DNA of 64,000 bases from Euglena gracilis (taxonomy: Eukaryota > Euglenida > Euglenophyceae > Euglenales): the NCBI GenBank assembly GCA_039621445.1, contig CP154955.1:49584086-49648085 (forward strand). The letters are read 5' to 3'. The notes under the pieces are model-generated. The model worked only from the letters and a program-made list of their open reading frames with translations, ran no database searches and was not told the origin of the DNA. Below are positions 20,390 through 30,749 of this stretch, one piece after another. The first letter of the stretch is position 1; each line of letters begins with the position of its first letter. Position numbers and translations under genes: made by a program.

Positions 20390-22980
20390 ACTATTCAAAA
20401 CCTGGTCTCTGAGCTCTAAACATTTCAAAAATTACTGTAACTACTGAAAGTTACCGTAATTGCATCTTACGTTGAAAGTGACGCGAAATTTGCAATGCTA
20501 GTATTTTCGGCCTTCCATTACGTGCAAGTCCCATTAAGAGCTCAGCATTATTCAAAACCTGGTACGTTCGGCATTGAAATTCATCAGCGAAGTCCACCGG
20601 TGAACGTTACTAGTCAATTCCATTGGAAGGTTTGGCAGAGGGGGGGAGACGGGGGGGTCCCAGGCCCCCTGGTGAACTTTTAAACAATGAACTTCACCTA
20701 GGTGGGCGGAGGTCCAAAAAAATCCCCAAAGTTCATTGCCTCATCTCCGTCGTATTTTGGGAATGCTCCTGAAGTTGAATGTTCCAAAACCTTGACGGTG
20801 CTCCCTGCTGCCAACTTCCAATCAGTGTGCCTGTCATCTGTTTGCTATTGCCCCCTTTCATGTTGTTTTTTGGGGTCCACCAACCAGCGCATGTGAGAAC
20901 TCGTCCACGTGCACATCCAATTTTCACACAATTCAGCATATTTTCCCCTGTTTGTTTGTGCGAAGCGCCGAATTTTTCGAAAATTGGTATTTTGGGGTGC
21001 ATTTGTAGACACTTTTGGGGGTGGAAAGTTTTTCCAGCTAAAATCCATAAAATGGACCCCATGAATAAGACCCCCCTCAGACTTTCCAGCAACCGACCCA
21101 TGGCATGGACCAGTTATTTTGGGGGGTTTAAGGTGCGTTTAAGGCCGGAAAATAAATAAAACTTATCGATGGGCAGGCAAGCTTCTTGTTACCAACCCCC
21201 GGGAGGGGGATGCCTTGTGCCATGGGATGACGGCCCATGGCAGACACACCCTCGTGGGGGGGGGGCGTTTGATTGTCCCCCGGTGTCTGTCCCTGCCGAC
21301 CAAGCCAATTTTCCCTGGCCCCCAGGTGCCGAGGGGTGTGCCACCCAAAACTCGACCCCTGGGGGGTCGAAAATGCTCCACCCCTTCCTGCCCAAAGAAC
21401 AGCCAGACAGCGATGTATTTTCCGCTTTTGGGGGTCAGAAATGGGCCGAAAACTGGCAAAAAAATGGGTTGGAAAAGAGCAAATCAAGAATTGATTTTTT
21501 GCATAAGCTTTTGGGGCATTTTTGCAGGTTTTATTTTTTTGGTATTTATTTTGCCTGGAACCCCTATGGGGGGGGTCAGGTGGCAGTCTTTTTCCAGCTA
21601 GCCTAAATTTTCCATCCTCTGAAGTGCACGTCTGTGTGAATGCATGTGAGCGAGCGTGTTTGTGTTTAAACGTCGAATGCACTGGTTCCGGGGAAATCCG
21701 TTCATACGAAAGATTGAAGGGACCAAATTCAACGCAATCGCTAGGCAAAGTCGGAAATTGTCGCGATGAAAGTTCAAAATCATCCCCCCCCCCCCCCCCC
21801 ACCCCCTGCATGCCCCCCGCAGCGGATAGGATGTCGGAATGATGCATTGGGTCGCCACTCGACTACACTTGGGGCGACATGTGCAACGGTTCTCATCCAC
21901 TTATGTGGGCTCAAGGTTGGGCAGCCACATATGGTTTGCTTCTTCCTTGCCTCTTGCCTGCCTTGCTTGAATCAAAGGCCAAGCGACTTTGATTTTGTGG
22001 ATGTCACTCACTGAGAACCAATTTCAGTTCCATTCACTTAACCTTGAAGAATTCTTCACCCAGTTAATTTGTGCTTCTGTTGCAATGATATATTTAAATA
22101 ATTTCTATCTTGGTTTTTAACCGTAGTGTCAATGTTCCTCGCAAAATGAGTAACTGGCTTTTCTGGCGTTCGTTTCCAAAAATTCGATCTGTCCAAATAT
22201 TTTTTTTTGGACAAATGATTGCTGGATGTGATGCAGCAGGCTAAGGCACACAACATAGGCGAAATATGGTCTTGCTGATGACGACAAATTTCCTTCTTCA
22301 AATTTTGCAGTCTTAGAGGACAGAGTCGTTTTGTAAAGCAGAATTTTTGCAAGCCTTTGCTGTCTGGCTTGTTGTATTTTGGGCCAACAATACTTTCCGG
22401 GTGTTTTTTTTTGTTTCGAGCATGACCTGATTTTGGGAAAAAGGGAGGGGATCCTCCTGGGAAAAAGTTGGGGTTAGCATTTTTTTTTTGTGGCTGTCTG
22501 CTAATTGCGTCAATGAAAATCCTCACGGCCTGAATTTTTTTGTTTGTAGAGGGTCCAAACAGTCTCAACAATGATGCAAGCATCCTGCCCAAAACGACAG
22601 ACGCCCGCGTTAGAAACGCCAGGACTGAGAGGGGGAAAAAATGATTTCCCCCCCTGTCCAAAACACGAACAACAACAAACCTCAACAAAACGGCCGGGTG
22701 AAGGAGTGGCAAAAAAAAAAACGTCTGGTTTTTGATTGTGGACGTTTCCCATCGTTTCAGTTTTGATCAACACTTATTGTGGTACTGGAAAAGAAATGAT
22801 GATTGAGAAATCTTTTCTCAAACAGCAATTGCTTTTCTTCTTAGAATGGCCAGTCCACTTCATTTGGGTCATAACGTTGCATTTATTGCAAATATCTCAT
22901 CCAGCAAATCAGGGAACACCTAACCGAGGTGGGTGCCTCTCCTTTAAGACGCGAAGTCAGTTGGCAACATTGAATTATTG
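20390..22980. other. No gene seen
   Basis: Unique AT-moderate sequence with a repeated AAGCTCAGCA(C/T)TATTCAAAACCTGGT phrase (20381 and 20538), a CGACCCC/GGGGTCGAAAATG palindrome near 21350, and T-rich stretches. No GC3-rich exon. Confidence 0.4.
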
Positions 22981-23003
22981 AACTGCCATGCGGCGGCCCG
23001 GAG

Positions 23004-23088
23004 CGGAATCCCGCCGGTGCGGTTCAGCAACGACTCAGCCGTCCTCACGCTGCGGGTCGCCCCGGTCACCATGCATGGCCGGGAGCAG
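23004..23088 (+). CDS. Unrecognised gene 2, exon a
   Basis: Encodes GIPPVRFSNDSAVLTLRVAP and VTMHGREQ, which looks beta-rich. Acceptor is cccggag; donor is CAG|gctgta (GC), phase 0, which joins exon b in frame. Confidence 0.55.
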
Positions 23089-23375
23089 GCTGTAATTTTT
23101 GAGGCGTTGCCGACCCCACTCCGGATGCATTGGGCAGGCACTCCAAGACACCCAGATCCGAACCAGGGGGATGGGGTCGGGCAGATGGCCAAAACAGGCC
23201 TAGGCACTTCGCCAAGGCGCTTCCGGCGTAGAAGCCCAGAAAAGTCCATTTTGGGGCATTTTTTTTGGCTCACGACCAAACAGGCACCGACCCTCCCGGG
23301 GGGGGGGGGTAGTGCCTGCCTGCCCAGGCAGGCACTGCCCTCCACAACACCTCCCATCGGGTAGGTAAAATTCAG

Positions 23376-23443
23376 CCTGGCTGGGAGGTGGCCGAGATGG
23401 GCCACATCCAGATCTCCATTGCCCGGTCCGAGGCTGCCCAAGG
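23376..23443 (+). CDS. Unrecognised gene 2, exon b
   Basis: Encodes PGWEVAEMGHIQISIARSEA then AQ. Acceptor is aaattcag; donor is AAGG|gtacgc, phase 2. High GC3 inside a C/G-rich repeat setting. Confidence 0.6.
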
Positions 23444-24139
23444 GTACGCTGCAGCTTCTCGCAGGAATAAGGGTGCTGTATCCCTGGGGGGAGGGCTTAA
23501 GACAAATAGAAGACCTACATGCTTGTGAAGAATTGGTCATTTTTGGCCCGTGGTGCACTCCATTTTCGACCCCCCATGGGGGGTGTGTTATGGCACTACC
23601 CACCCCAAAAAACCCAACCCCCCCTGGGGGGTCGAAAATGCCCTACCCCCCTGCCTGCCCATAATATCCAACCCCCTCGGGTTCCTTAAAAAAAACCTGC
23701 TCCCATTCTTCAACTACAGTTCAGTCTGATACTCTTTGTCTGCTGTCCCATTTTTGGCAATGAGAGGCTTCTTCACACGGAGGGCTGGGCTGCAGCTGGT
23801 ACAAACTTGGCTGATGGAAATCCTTTCGGACTCCTCTTGGGGGGGGGTTCCGCTAGCAGGGACAGCCCTTGGAATTTCCCACAATTTTTTACATTTTTTT
23901 GGCAGGTTTTGGGAGGCAAAAAAAAAAATACGGCGCTTCGCGCTGGTGACAGGCAAAAACCTCATTAAAAACCTCATTTCCTCCTCGGCATACAGCGTAA
24001 GAGGAATTTCTTTGTCCAGTCCCCAGATCCCCCCCCCCAGGGAGAGGGGGTTTAGCTGGCTTTTTCCAGTGTCGGCTAGCCGATGGACTCCTCGGTGTCA
24101 GGGATAATATTTTTTGAAGGCAAAATTTTTTCCAAACTT

Positions 24140-24500
24140 TTGAGGCATTTTGGGGCATTTTTTTTGAAAGGGTTTTTGAGTCATTTTAAGGCTGTTGAAG
24201 GCGCTATTTTCCAGAGGGCAATCAAAGGGTTGTCCCAGCATCACCAACGTTTTGATTTGCATGTGGTCCAAAACAAAAAAAAGTCAATTTAAAATACACA
24301 TTTTTGGAGTTTTGGTTAGATGTACAATGTCCCAGCGATGTCGGAAATCGTTTTCTTCCCGGAGTTGAATTGTTTTTTTTTGGAGATTTTGCGCTTTTTA
24401 TTTTGCTCAGTTGGAGAAAATTCTGCCAGCACAAATTTTTCAGGCATTTTAAGGAATTTTAAAGGCATTTTGGCCAAAAATTTTAAGGTGAATTTTAAGG
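24140..24500. repeat. Dispersed ~350-bp T-rich repeat, copy 1
   Basis: Shares the order GAGTTTTGG...GATGTACAATGTCCCAG...ATCGTTTTC...TTTTGCTCA, flanked by TTTTAAGGCATTTT phrases, with 34225 and 40700. The most diverged copy. Confidence 0.7.
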
Positions 24501-24574
24501 TATTTGAAGGTTTTTTAAGGCGCCTAAAAAATCACAATGCCTGCCCGGGGTCCTTAAGTGAAAGCCTGTTTAAT

Positions 24575-24969
24575 AACCCCCCCCCTAATAAGTGCACGGG
24601 TGCGCGCATTTTAAGGACGTAGTTTCGGACCCCAAGGGGTGTGCACTTATTGGGGCAGTGCGCACTTTTTAGGACAAAGCCGAAAATACTCATGTTTCCC
24701 CCACTCTTTTTCAATTTTCCCCCTATTTTGTGATATCAAGCAATGAGTCAAGTGATTATGTGTCAAATTTGGGCTTGGACGATAGAAATAGTTGGTTTGA
24801 GAAGGACAATTCTGAGAATTGTGTGTGCTTTCCGACCTGAGATGTAACAATGATTTCTCCTTTGGGGGGTGCGCACTTTTTAGGGAGGTAGTTTCGGACC
24901 CCTGGGGGGTGCGCACTTATTAGGGCACTGCGCACAATTAGGGCACTGCGCACTTATTAGGGGGGGGTT
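24575..24969. mobile_element. C-run/G-run terminal inverted-repeat element (395 bp)
   Basis: Ends are AACCCCCCCCCTAATAAGTG and CACTTATTAGGGGGGGGTT. Inside are inverted or direct copies of GTGCGCACTT(A/T)TTAGG and GTAGTTTCGGACCCC. No ORF, so it is non-autonomous if mobile. Resembles the element at 43735. Confidence 0.7.
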
Positions 24970-25066
24970 TACAGTGTGGAGCATTAATTAATTAATTAAC
25001 TTTGATACTCCAGTTTTGTGGGTCATACCCACCCCCAAGCCCCAAAGCCTCTGCCAGCCCATTGGG

Positions 25067-25068
<2 letters not shown>

Positions 25069-25134
<66 letters not shown>
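25069..25134. repeat. (GT)33 microsatellite
   Basis: Perfect GT dinucleotide run, 66 bp. Confidence 0.98.
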
Positions 25135-25135
<1 letters not shown>

Positions 25136-26144
25136 AACTGGCCTGGCACCGCCCTGCGCAGCAGTGCCCCAGCCAGCTCTGCCGCAGGCGTACTCTGCCA
25201 AACTGAAGCCAGACCTTTGAGAGCTGAATTTTGCAAATTGTGACCCTGGAGAGGAGAGGAGGTGGTCCATACTTGGGTGGGTGGCCTCTGACCCCATCTT
25301 TGGATGACACATGGTGGAGACCCCTGGCAATGCTGGCTGTGGAGGCAGGGGGGGGGGGTCCTTCAACTAAGACTCAGCCCATTACAATTTTGTCCAGTGT
25401 TATCCTTGAACTTCCACGAGATCTTTCCCAATTTTAATGGGAGGGACATCTTTTTCAAAGCAAAGATGTTGGATTCTGGGGTTTATCTTCTGGTCGTTTG
25501 GCGCGATGTTCGGGATTGGTCGTTCACGTCATATTTCTCAAAAGATTTCCAATCTTGATGGAAGAAACTTGAATCGGACGCATCCGAGTCACATTCCTCA
25601 CCGCAAAGTTTTTCTACCCGCCAGAAACTTGGGAATTTTTTCATCCCAAGGTTACTCGACCCCTGGGGCGTGTTGGGCTTTGGGGTGGGCACTGATACAA
25701 CACCTCCAGCTCCCCAGCAAAATGGGCATTTTCAAGGGACAATTTGCCTGTGCTTCCTCGTTGGGCAGGTACGCAGAACAGCAGGTGCCCCCCCCCCCGC
25801 CACCAGGGGTTGCAACGTAAACCCCTCCTCTGCACATTTTCTGGTCCATTTCTTCGTTTCTCCCCACAGGCCGAAGTCCAGCCCCATGACCTTCATGGGC
25901 GGGCTTCTCCTTGTGTTGTTTTGGTTTTCTGCCGTGTTTGAGAATTTGGCATCAAAAAGGAGCCGAGACAGAAAACACAACAAACACCAACTGCCACCAT
26001 AGCAGAGAGGAGGGCTCCAAGGCGCATTTCTCCCAAAGTATCTTTTGGCATGCCTGTTTCATGGTCTTTGTGAGACTGTCAAAGGCAGGCTATTCTGCCA
26101 TACGGCCCCCTTGGGGTTTGAAAGCGTCTGGTTCTTAGGAGCAG

Positions 26145-26237
26145 TAGCACGCACTGTGGCGTACCCGCGCAACGTCGGCTTGATCTTGCACGCGCTGCGC
26201 CGAAACAAGCTGGTGACGATCGCAGAGGGCCGCACCG
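26145..26237 (+). CDS. Unrecognised gene 2, exon c
   Basis: Encodes ARTVAYPRNVGLILHALRRN then KLVTIAEGRT. Acceptor is ggagcag; donor is ACCG|gtgaag, phase 1 into exon d. An exon between b and c is probably missing from this model. Confidence 0.6.
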
Positions 26238-26875
26238 GTGAAGCTTGGCGCGGTTGTCAAAGCCCATCTGAAACAAAATGCTGCACCCACCCCCAATGGC
26301 AGGTTCAGCTGCACGCCATGGAGCTGGGAGGTGCTGCGGGTTCAACGTGTCAAGAGATTTCTTAAGCCAGCGGGCAGTCTCTGGGGATGGAGCGGGCAGT
26401 CTCTGGGGATGGGGCCTAAAATCAAGTTGGACCCCCATGGTCGGCCCCCTGGGGTGCGCCTCATGTCAGATTTTGCATGGCCGAAGGCCGGGCCATAATA
26501 AGTTTTCCAGCGTTTTCGGCCGGATTTTGGGTGGGTGGGTGGGTGGGTGGGCGGTTGACCTCCGGGGAGGGGGAGGTCGAGACATTTCGTCGATTTGGGC
26601 CCAGGAAAAAGTGCGTCCTCCGTGGTCACTAAGCTATGGTTGAGAGAAGGGCAGGGAGTAGTTACTGCTTGTTATTTCCATTTATATTTTCAGTTATTTA
26701 ATTATTGTTACTTTTTTCTCTGACTTTAGGAGCTACAATCTTTTTTTCTTGTTTTATGTTTTACCGAATCTTTAAATTTATTATTTGTTTCCTTATTGCA
26801 TTCCTGATTACGCATGCTTCCATGTTTATATACTTGAAATATGCGTTTAGTTTTTGAGCGATGTCATAGTTGTAG

Positions 26876-27018
26876 TCCTTCCACAAATGTTTTCGTCCAC
26901 GAAATGGTTCAACCCTCTGGCCAGCCACCAAGTGGTACGCTCAGAGATGGACCACTGCACGCTGCAAATCGATGAGCCGCAGCAGTCGTCTGGGGTGGGA
27001 ACCATCACGCTGGTGCAG
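26876..27018 (+). CDS. Unrecognised gene 2, exon d
   Basis: Encodes LPQMFSSTKWFNPLASHQVV, RSEMDHCTLQIDEPQQSSGV and GTITLVQ. Acceptor is agttgtag; donor is CAG|gtctga. The phase matches exon c. Alternating hydrophobic pattern suggests a beta-sandwich, but no family is recognised. Confidence 0.6.
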
Positions 27019-27179
27019 GTCTGACGCTTTGTGCATGTGCAACACACACACGCGGCTGAAGTCACTCACCACTAATGGTGTATCCCCCCCCGAAACTCCC
27101 GATCACCTGAAAGTGTTTTTGCCATTGACTTGCTGGGGGGAGGAGACTTGCTGAAGCCAGACTCCCTCCAGCCACCCAG

Positions 27180-27390
27180 CGCTTTTTTTCCAGCCAGCAC
27201 GGGGGTTCTGAAGTTTTTGCATTCCGGCGAAGCCAGGCTGGACTAAAAAAGGTCCAAAATCCCCAAATATGGCCATTTCGGGCTTTTTTGTTTTCACCTC
27301 AAAAACTTGCTGAAAAACCCAACCCAGCTGAATTTGGGCGTTGTTGCCTGTTTTCGGGTGCCAGCTGGGTCCAGCCTGACAGCCGGTAGG
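27180..27390. repeat. Dispersed repeat ending in GGTCCAGC...CAGCCGG
   Basis: CCAGCCAGC...GGCTGGAC, then AT-rich ..GGTTTT/TTTCACCTC.., then GGGTCCAGC(C/T)..CAGCCGG. A similar string of phrases occurs at about 45765-45960 and, more loosely, at 32120-32350. Lies in the intron between exons d and e of gene 2. Confidence 0.5.
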
Positions 27391-27525
27391 ACCCCCCCCT
27401 TGGACCCCCCCCCCCCACACAGGGAGGGTGTACAGGTTACAGGCGGGGAGGGGGAGGTGTCCCCCACCCCCCCCCCTTTTGGACTGGAGGGAGGGGTCCA
27501 CCAGCTGCCAAGGGCAGGCACCGAC

Positions 27526-27657
27526 GGCCGACCAGGGCCGACCAGGGCCGACCAGGGCCGACCAGGGCCGACCAGGGCCGACTATGATTTTCAGGACCCC
27601 CGTAGGTGGGGGTTCCGACCAGGGCCGACCAGGGCCGACCAGGGCCGACAGGGCCGA
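27526..27657. repeat. GGCCGACCAG 10-bp minisatellite, split by spacer
   Basis: Six units (27526-27583), a spacer containing ATTTTCAGGACC and TAGGTGGGGGTTCC, then four more units in the same orientation. The tetranucleotide after the core (CCAG) is the same on both sides of the spacer. Confidence 0.95.
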
Positions 27658-27733
27658 TTTGCATATGGTTGGCCGACCGAAGAGGAATGGATGAAGGAAT
27701 TCGGCAGCTTTCCCTCTGGAACAAGCACCTCTG

Positions 27734-27826
27734 ATGATGCTGGGCGATGCAGGGCGATGCTGGGCGATGCTGGGTGATGCTGGATTTTTGGAGACAGAGG
27801 TGGGGTTCCGATGCTGGGCGATGCTT
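27734..27826. repeat. GGGCGATGCT 10-bp minisatellite, split by spacer
   Basis: Five units, then ATTTTTGGAGACAG and AGGTGGGGTTCC, then two units with the same tag (TGCT). Spacer wording matches the element 110 bp upstream although the unit differs. Confidence 0.9.
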
Positions 27827-27897
27827 TTTTTTTGGATGGCTGAAGTGGGGTCCATATTTGGGCCCATACTGCTGGGTACACCCTCCCTCCCCCGCAG

Positions 27898-28002
27898 ACC
27901 ACTCCAGCATGCCCTTCATGTCTGCCCATGCCTCTGCCTCTGCTGCCGTGCTGGACCTCTCTGTCCCCCTCCGGGAGGCATGTGACTCCCCTGGAGCCGA
28001 AG
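27898..28002 (+). CDS. Unrecognised gene 2, exon e
   Basis: Encodes DHSSMPFMSAHASASAAVLD then LSVPLREACDSPGAE. Acceptor is ccccgcag; donor is GAAG|gtatcg, phase 1 into exon f. The incoming phase does not match exon d, so a small exon may be missing. Confidence 0.5.
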
Positions 28003-28460
28003 GTATCGTGCCCCTGCTGCACACCTGCGTACAGACTCCACATTGGTGCTTGCTTCGTACCTGAGTCGACGATGTTCCTCCCTGGCTCGTCTGGCCTTCC
28101 CTGAGTGATTCCCTGGAGTGGATGCTTTGGTGGGAGAGGGAGGTTATGGGGGGAATCTTAAGTTGTGGGATAAACGGGCGACTGCAGTTGGGGTTGTAGG
28201 CATGTGCATGATCATGTGCACCCGTGGATGCTTGTAGGGCATGTGAATCCGAGAATGCTTGTGGGGTGCACATGTGCGCATGTGTAGGGTGCGCATACTG
28301 CGCCTTTGGAAGGATTGGCATCCAACGAGCCGCGAATTTAATACACAAAGTCGCGAGTTGGATGTCGAGGAAGGTTGGTTGGAGGCCAAGAAGCGGGACC
28401 CCCGGGAAGTGTGACCCCCAAAGGCCTTTGCTGACTAGCGTCCTCTCCTTCAGTCTTCAG

Positions 28461-28522
28461 TGGAGGAAGCTGCGTGGTCGGGAGAAGCACGACTGGCAGT
28501 GGTTGTTGCTGCTGCTGGAGAG
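28461..28522 (+). CDS. Unrecognised gene 2, exon f
   Basis: Encodes EEAAWSGEARLAVVVAAAGE. Acceptor tcttcag is in phase with exon e; donor is GAG|gtcgtg, phase 0. Confidence 0.5.
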
Positions 28523-28611
28523 GTCGTGTTTGCAGTACTCTTCCAGTGCCCCTGCTGTATTTGTGTGCCTGAATTTTGGTCTTCGGTTATAGGGCACCAT
28601 TGGATGGCTCT

Positions 28612-28667
28612 AGGGTGATGCAGGGTGATGCAGGGCGATGCAGGGCGATGCATGGCGATGCGGGGCC
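28612..28667. repeat. GGGCGATGCA 10-bp minisatellite
   Basis: Five to six units with tag TGCA, no second half. Preceded by ATAGGGCACC. Confidence 0.85.
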
Positions 28668-28791
28668 CAAAGGGGTGGGTGACCGAAGGTGTTTGCCAAT
28701 GGAGGCCTTATGGGGCACTTCCTTTTGATCTTGGCGAGACAATTCAGAAAATCATTGCATCCCTTCACATTTTTTCTGTGAAGGATACCCC

Positions 28792-28908
28792 CACCTATGG
28801 CCGACTATTTGCCGACCAGGGCCGACCAGTGCCGACCAGGGCCGACTAGGGCCGACCAGGGCCGACCAGGGCCGACCAGAGCACCAAAATGGGAAGTGGC
28901 CATAGGTG
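28792..28908. repeat. GGCCGACCAG minisatellite between CACCTATGG inverted ends
   Basis: CACCTATGG at 28792-28800 and CCATAGGTG at 28900-28908 enclose eight units of the 10-bp repeat, two with substitutions. Confidence 0.9.
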
Positions 28909-28934
28909 TCTGGCCAAGGGGGATCTGCACCAAA

Positions 28935-29185
28935 CCCAAGGGGGTACCCGGGACCCCCCCAAAAGGTCTTTTCCTTCTGACGCTTTGCGTCGAAGTATTT
29001 CAGGCACATTTTTGACCAAAAAGTGCCAAAGTGGCACCTCTGGCCGATTTTGGGAGGCAAAAATTTTGACCTGCCGCTTTGCGCTGGGCCGAATTTCGGG
29101 CAGCCGGACTGCACCGCTGTATAGGAGCACCCCCCCTCCCCACTGGACCGGAGGGGGTCCCACCCCCCCACCTGCCCTTATATCG
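28935..29185. mobile_element. Diverged copy of the MITE at 50172-50575
   Basis: Shares in order GGGGACC runs, a GACGCTTTGCGTC-type hairpin, CACATTTTTG(A/C)CC, AAAAGTGCC, AAATTTT, a second GCGCT hairpin with GGGCCGAA, and a CCTTATATCGAA end. Left end and target duplication not visible. Confidence 0.6.
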
Positions 29186-29420
29186 AATGCATGCTCAATT
29201 GTTTGAGATCAAGAAGTTAAGGATCCATTTGGTGCGAGGTTGCTTTTTTAGGATGGCCGGGGAGCATTTTTGCAGAAGACGGGGGGAGAGCCTTCGCCCA
29301 TGTGCCCTGCTATAAGCAGGCACCCCAAGCACAAGGCACCGCACGCACAAGGCACCTCAGGCACAAGGCACCCCCCTTTTTTCGATGAAGCCTGGTTTCC
29401 GTTGCCAACCTCCGTGGAAG

Positions 29421-29492
29421 GCTTTGCTGCGCCATTCCCAGGGCTGGGACATGTTGGAGTTCCGATCCACTCCAGCAGAGCGCCTGGCGATG
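29421..29492 (+). CDS. Unrecognised gene 2, exon g
   Basis: Encodes ALLRHSQGWDMLEFRSTPAE then RLAM. Acceptor is gtggaag; donor is ATG|gtgtgc; phase 0 on both sides. An alternative acceptor 30 bp upstream is also in frame. Confidence 0.5.
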
Positions 29493-30564
29493 GTGTGCTT
29501 TCTTGAATTGCCAATGACCTCTGCACATGGAGGAAAGGTCCACAAAAAGGGTTTAACAAGGCATTTTGTGCTTTTTTTTTTTGCTTTTTGAAGGTGAAGC
29601 CCACTGCTTTTTCATTTGGTGGTGCACCACGTTCTTTCTGGAACATTTTGTCCTCTCATATTGCTTCATCATTTTTCTTCTACATTGTGAATAGGGGGAT
29701 TAAAAATGTTCGAGAGTCGAATTAAAACTTTCAAAATTCGGCCTCTTCCTCCAAACCAACCCCACCTCCTTTAATGAACCGCAGGGAAACTAAAAACAAG
29801 CGAGCTTCACTGTAACCCCAGTTTCCAGCTGGCGCCATTGATCTGTGGTTTTGATGGCTCAGAAAGGACCACTGTTCCATAAATGAGTTCTTTGCCTTTC
29901 ATATAAATTATGGCACTTCGATCACATCAGATCTCAGGTCGAGGATGAGGGGAGTCATTCTCCAAGGACAGAGGCCGACGTTGTCGTGGTGAATGAGAAA
30001 GTGTCTTCTGTCAAGCCGGACCTATGCTAAATTTGGTAGACTCAGGGAACAATTCTCTTGAGCTCGACAAATTAGTTTTTTTTTCAGCTGTGCAATTGCC
30101 GTACCATTGTGGAGCCAGAAATAACAAAAAAAACATATGCCGTGTGATGAATGTCCTTTCCCTTCCCATTAAACTACTTACGGGTGCGAAAATAACAAAA
30201 CCGTCCGAGGCTCTAAAAACTCCCATACCCTGGAAATGGGGTCCGGTTTGATGGTTGACCCAAAGGGGGGGGTGCGTGGGAGGGGTTAAAAGTTGAGGCT
30301 TAGTGTGAATCCTCAACCTTGGATTTCTTCGGGGGTGGGTCCTTGAGGACGGGTACTTGACCCCCACCCCCAGCTGATTATCACCCATTTTGGATTACGA
30401 GCGGGTCTTTGGCCAAGCAAACCAGATGGTACCAAACCCACAGGCGCTTTTTCCCGCCGCAAAATCCGAAGCAAGCACAGACGTCGGTGCCTCTTTAGCA
30501 GCGAACGAGAGTCCCCTCAGGCAGCCGCCCGGTAAATGTCCCATTCCTCCGGGCTCCTCCGCAG

Positions 30565-30749
30565 GTGCTGTTGCTTGAGTACGCGCTGCCCCGCCTCCTC
30601 GGCTTTACGGAATGAGGGTCCCCCTCCCCACCAACCGCGCCGTGCCGGTGCCACGCCACTGCCTCCTGTGCCTCCGCTGCACCGACTTCTGCTGGCCGCT
30701 CCCCCCGCACACCTCGTGCACACACACCGCCCGCTTCTCCCATGGATGA
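30565..30749 (+). CDS. Unrecognised gene 2, last exon with apparent frameshift
   Basis: From acceptor ctccgcag the frame reads VLLLEYALPRLLGFTE and stops at TGA 30613. From 30612 the next frame shows even stronger GC3 bias and reads MRVPLPTNRAVPVPRHCLLC, LRCTDFCWPLPPHTSCTHTA and RFSHG, then TGA at 30747. One missing A in the AA at 30611-30612 would join the two. Either the protein ends at 30613 or the base is missing. The second part has a cluster of seven cysteines. Confidence 0.5.

Larger units (their letters stand above)
6..30749 (+). other. Region of one or two unrecognised multi-exon genes
   Basis: Between the left edge and 30749 there are about twenty GC3-rich + strand exon candidates with splice-like borders. 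Chains of junctions are phase-compatible: 1445-2981, 5410-11954, 23004-23443, 26145-27018 and 27898-30749. The first part (to about 12.6 kb) encodes coiled coil and low-complexity sequence. The second part (from about 23 kb) encodes short, probably beta-rich segments and a Cys-rich C-terminus. The 10-kb gap between them has only weak candidates, so I cannot say whether this is one gene or two. I recognise no family. The same strand and proximity to IFT140 do not by themselves imply a ciliary role. Confidence 0.5.

Noticed and set aside
19778-20428. Gly-rich and Pro-rich ORFs up to 216 codons
   Set aside because: Artefacts of the C-rich tract.
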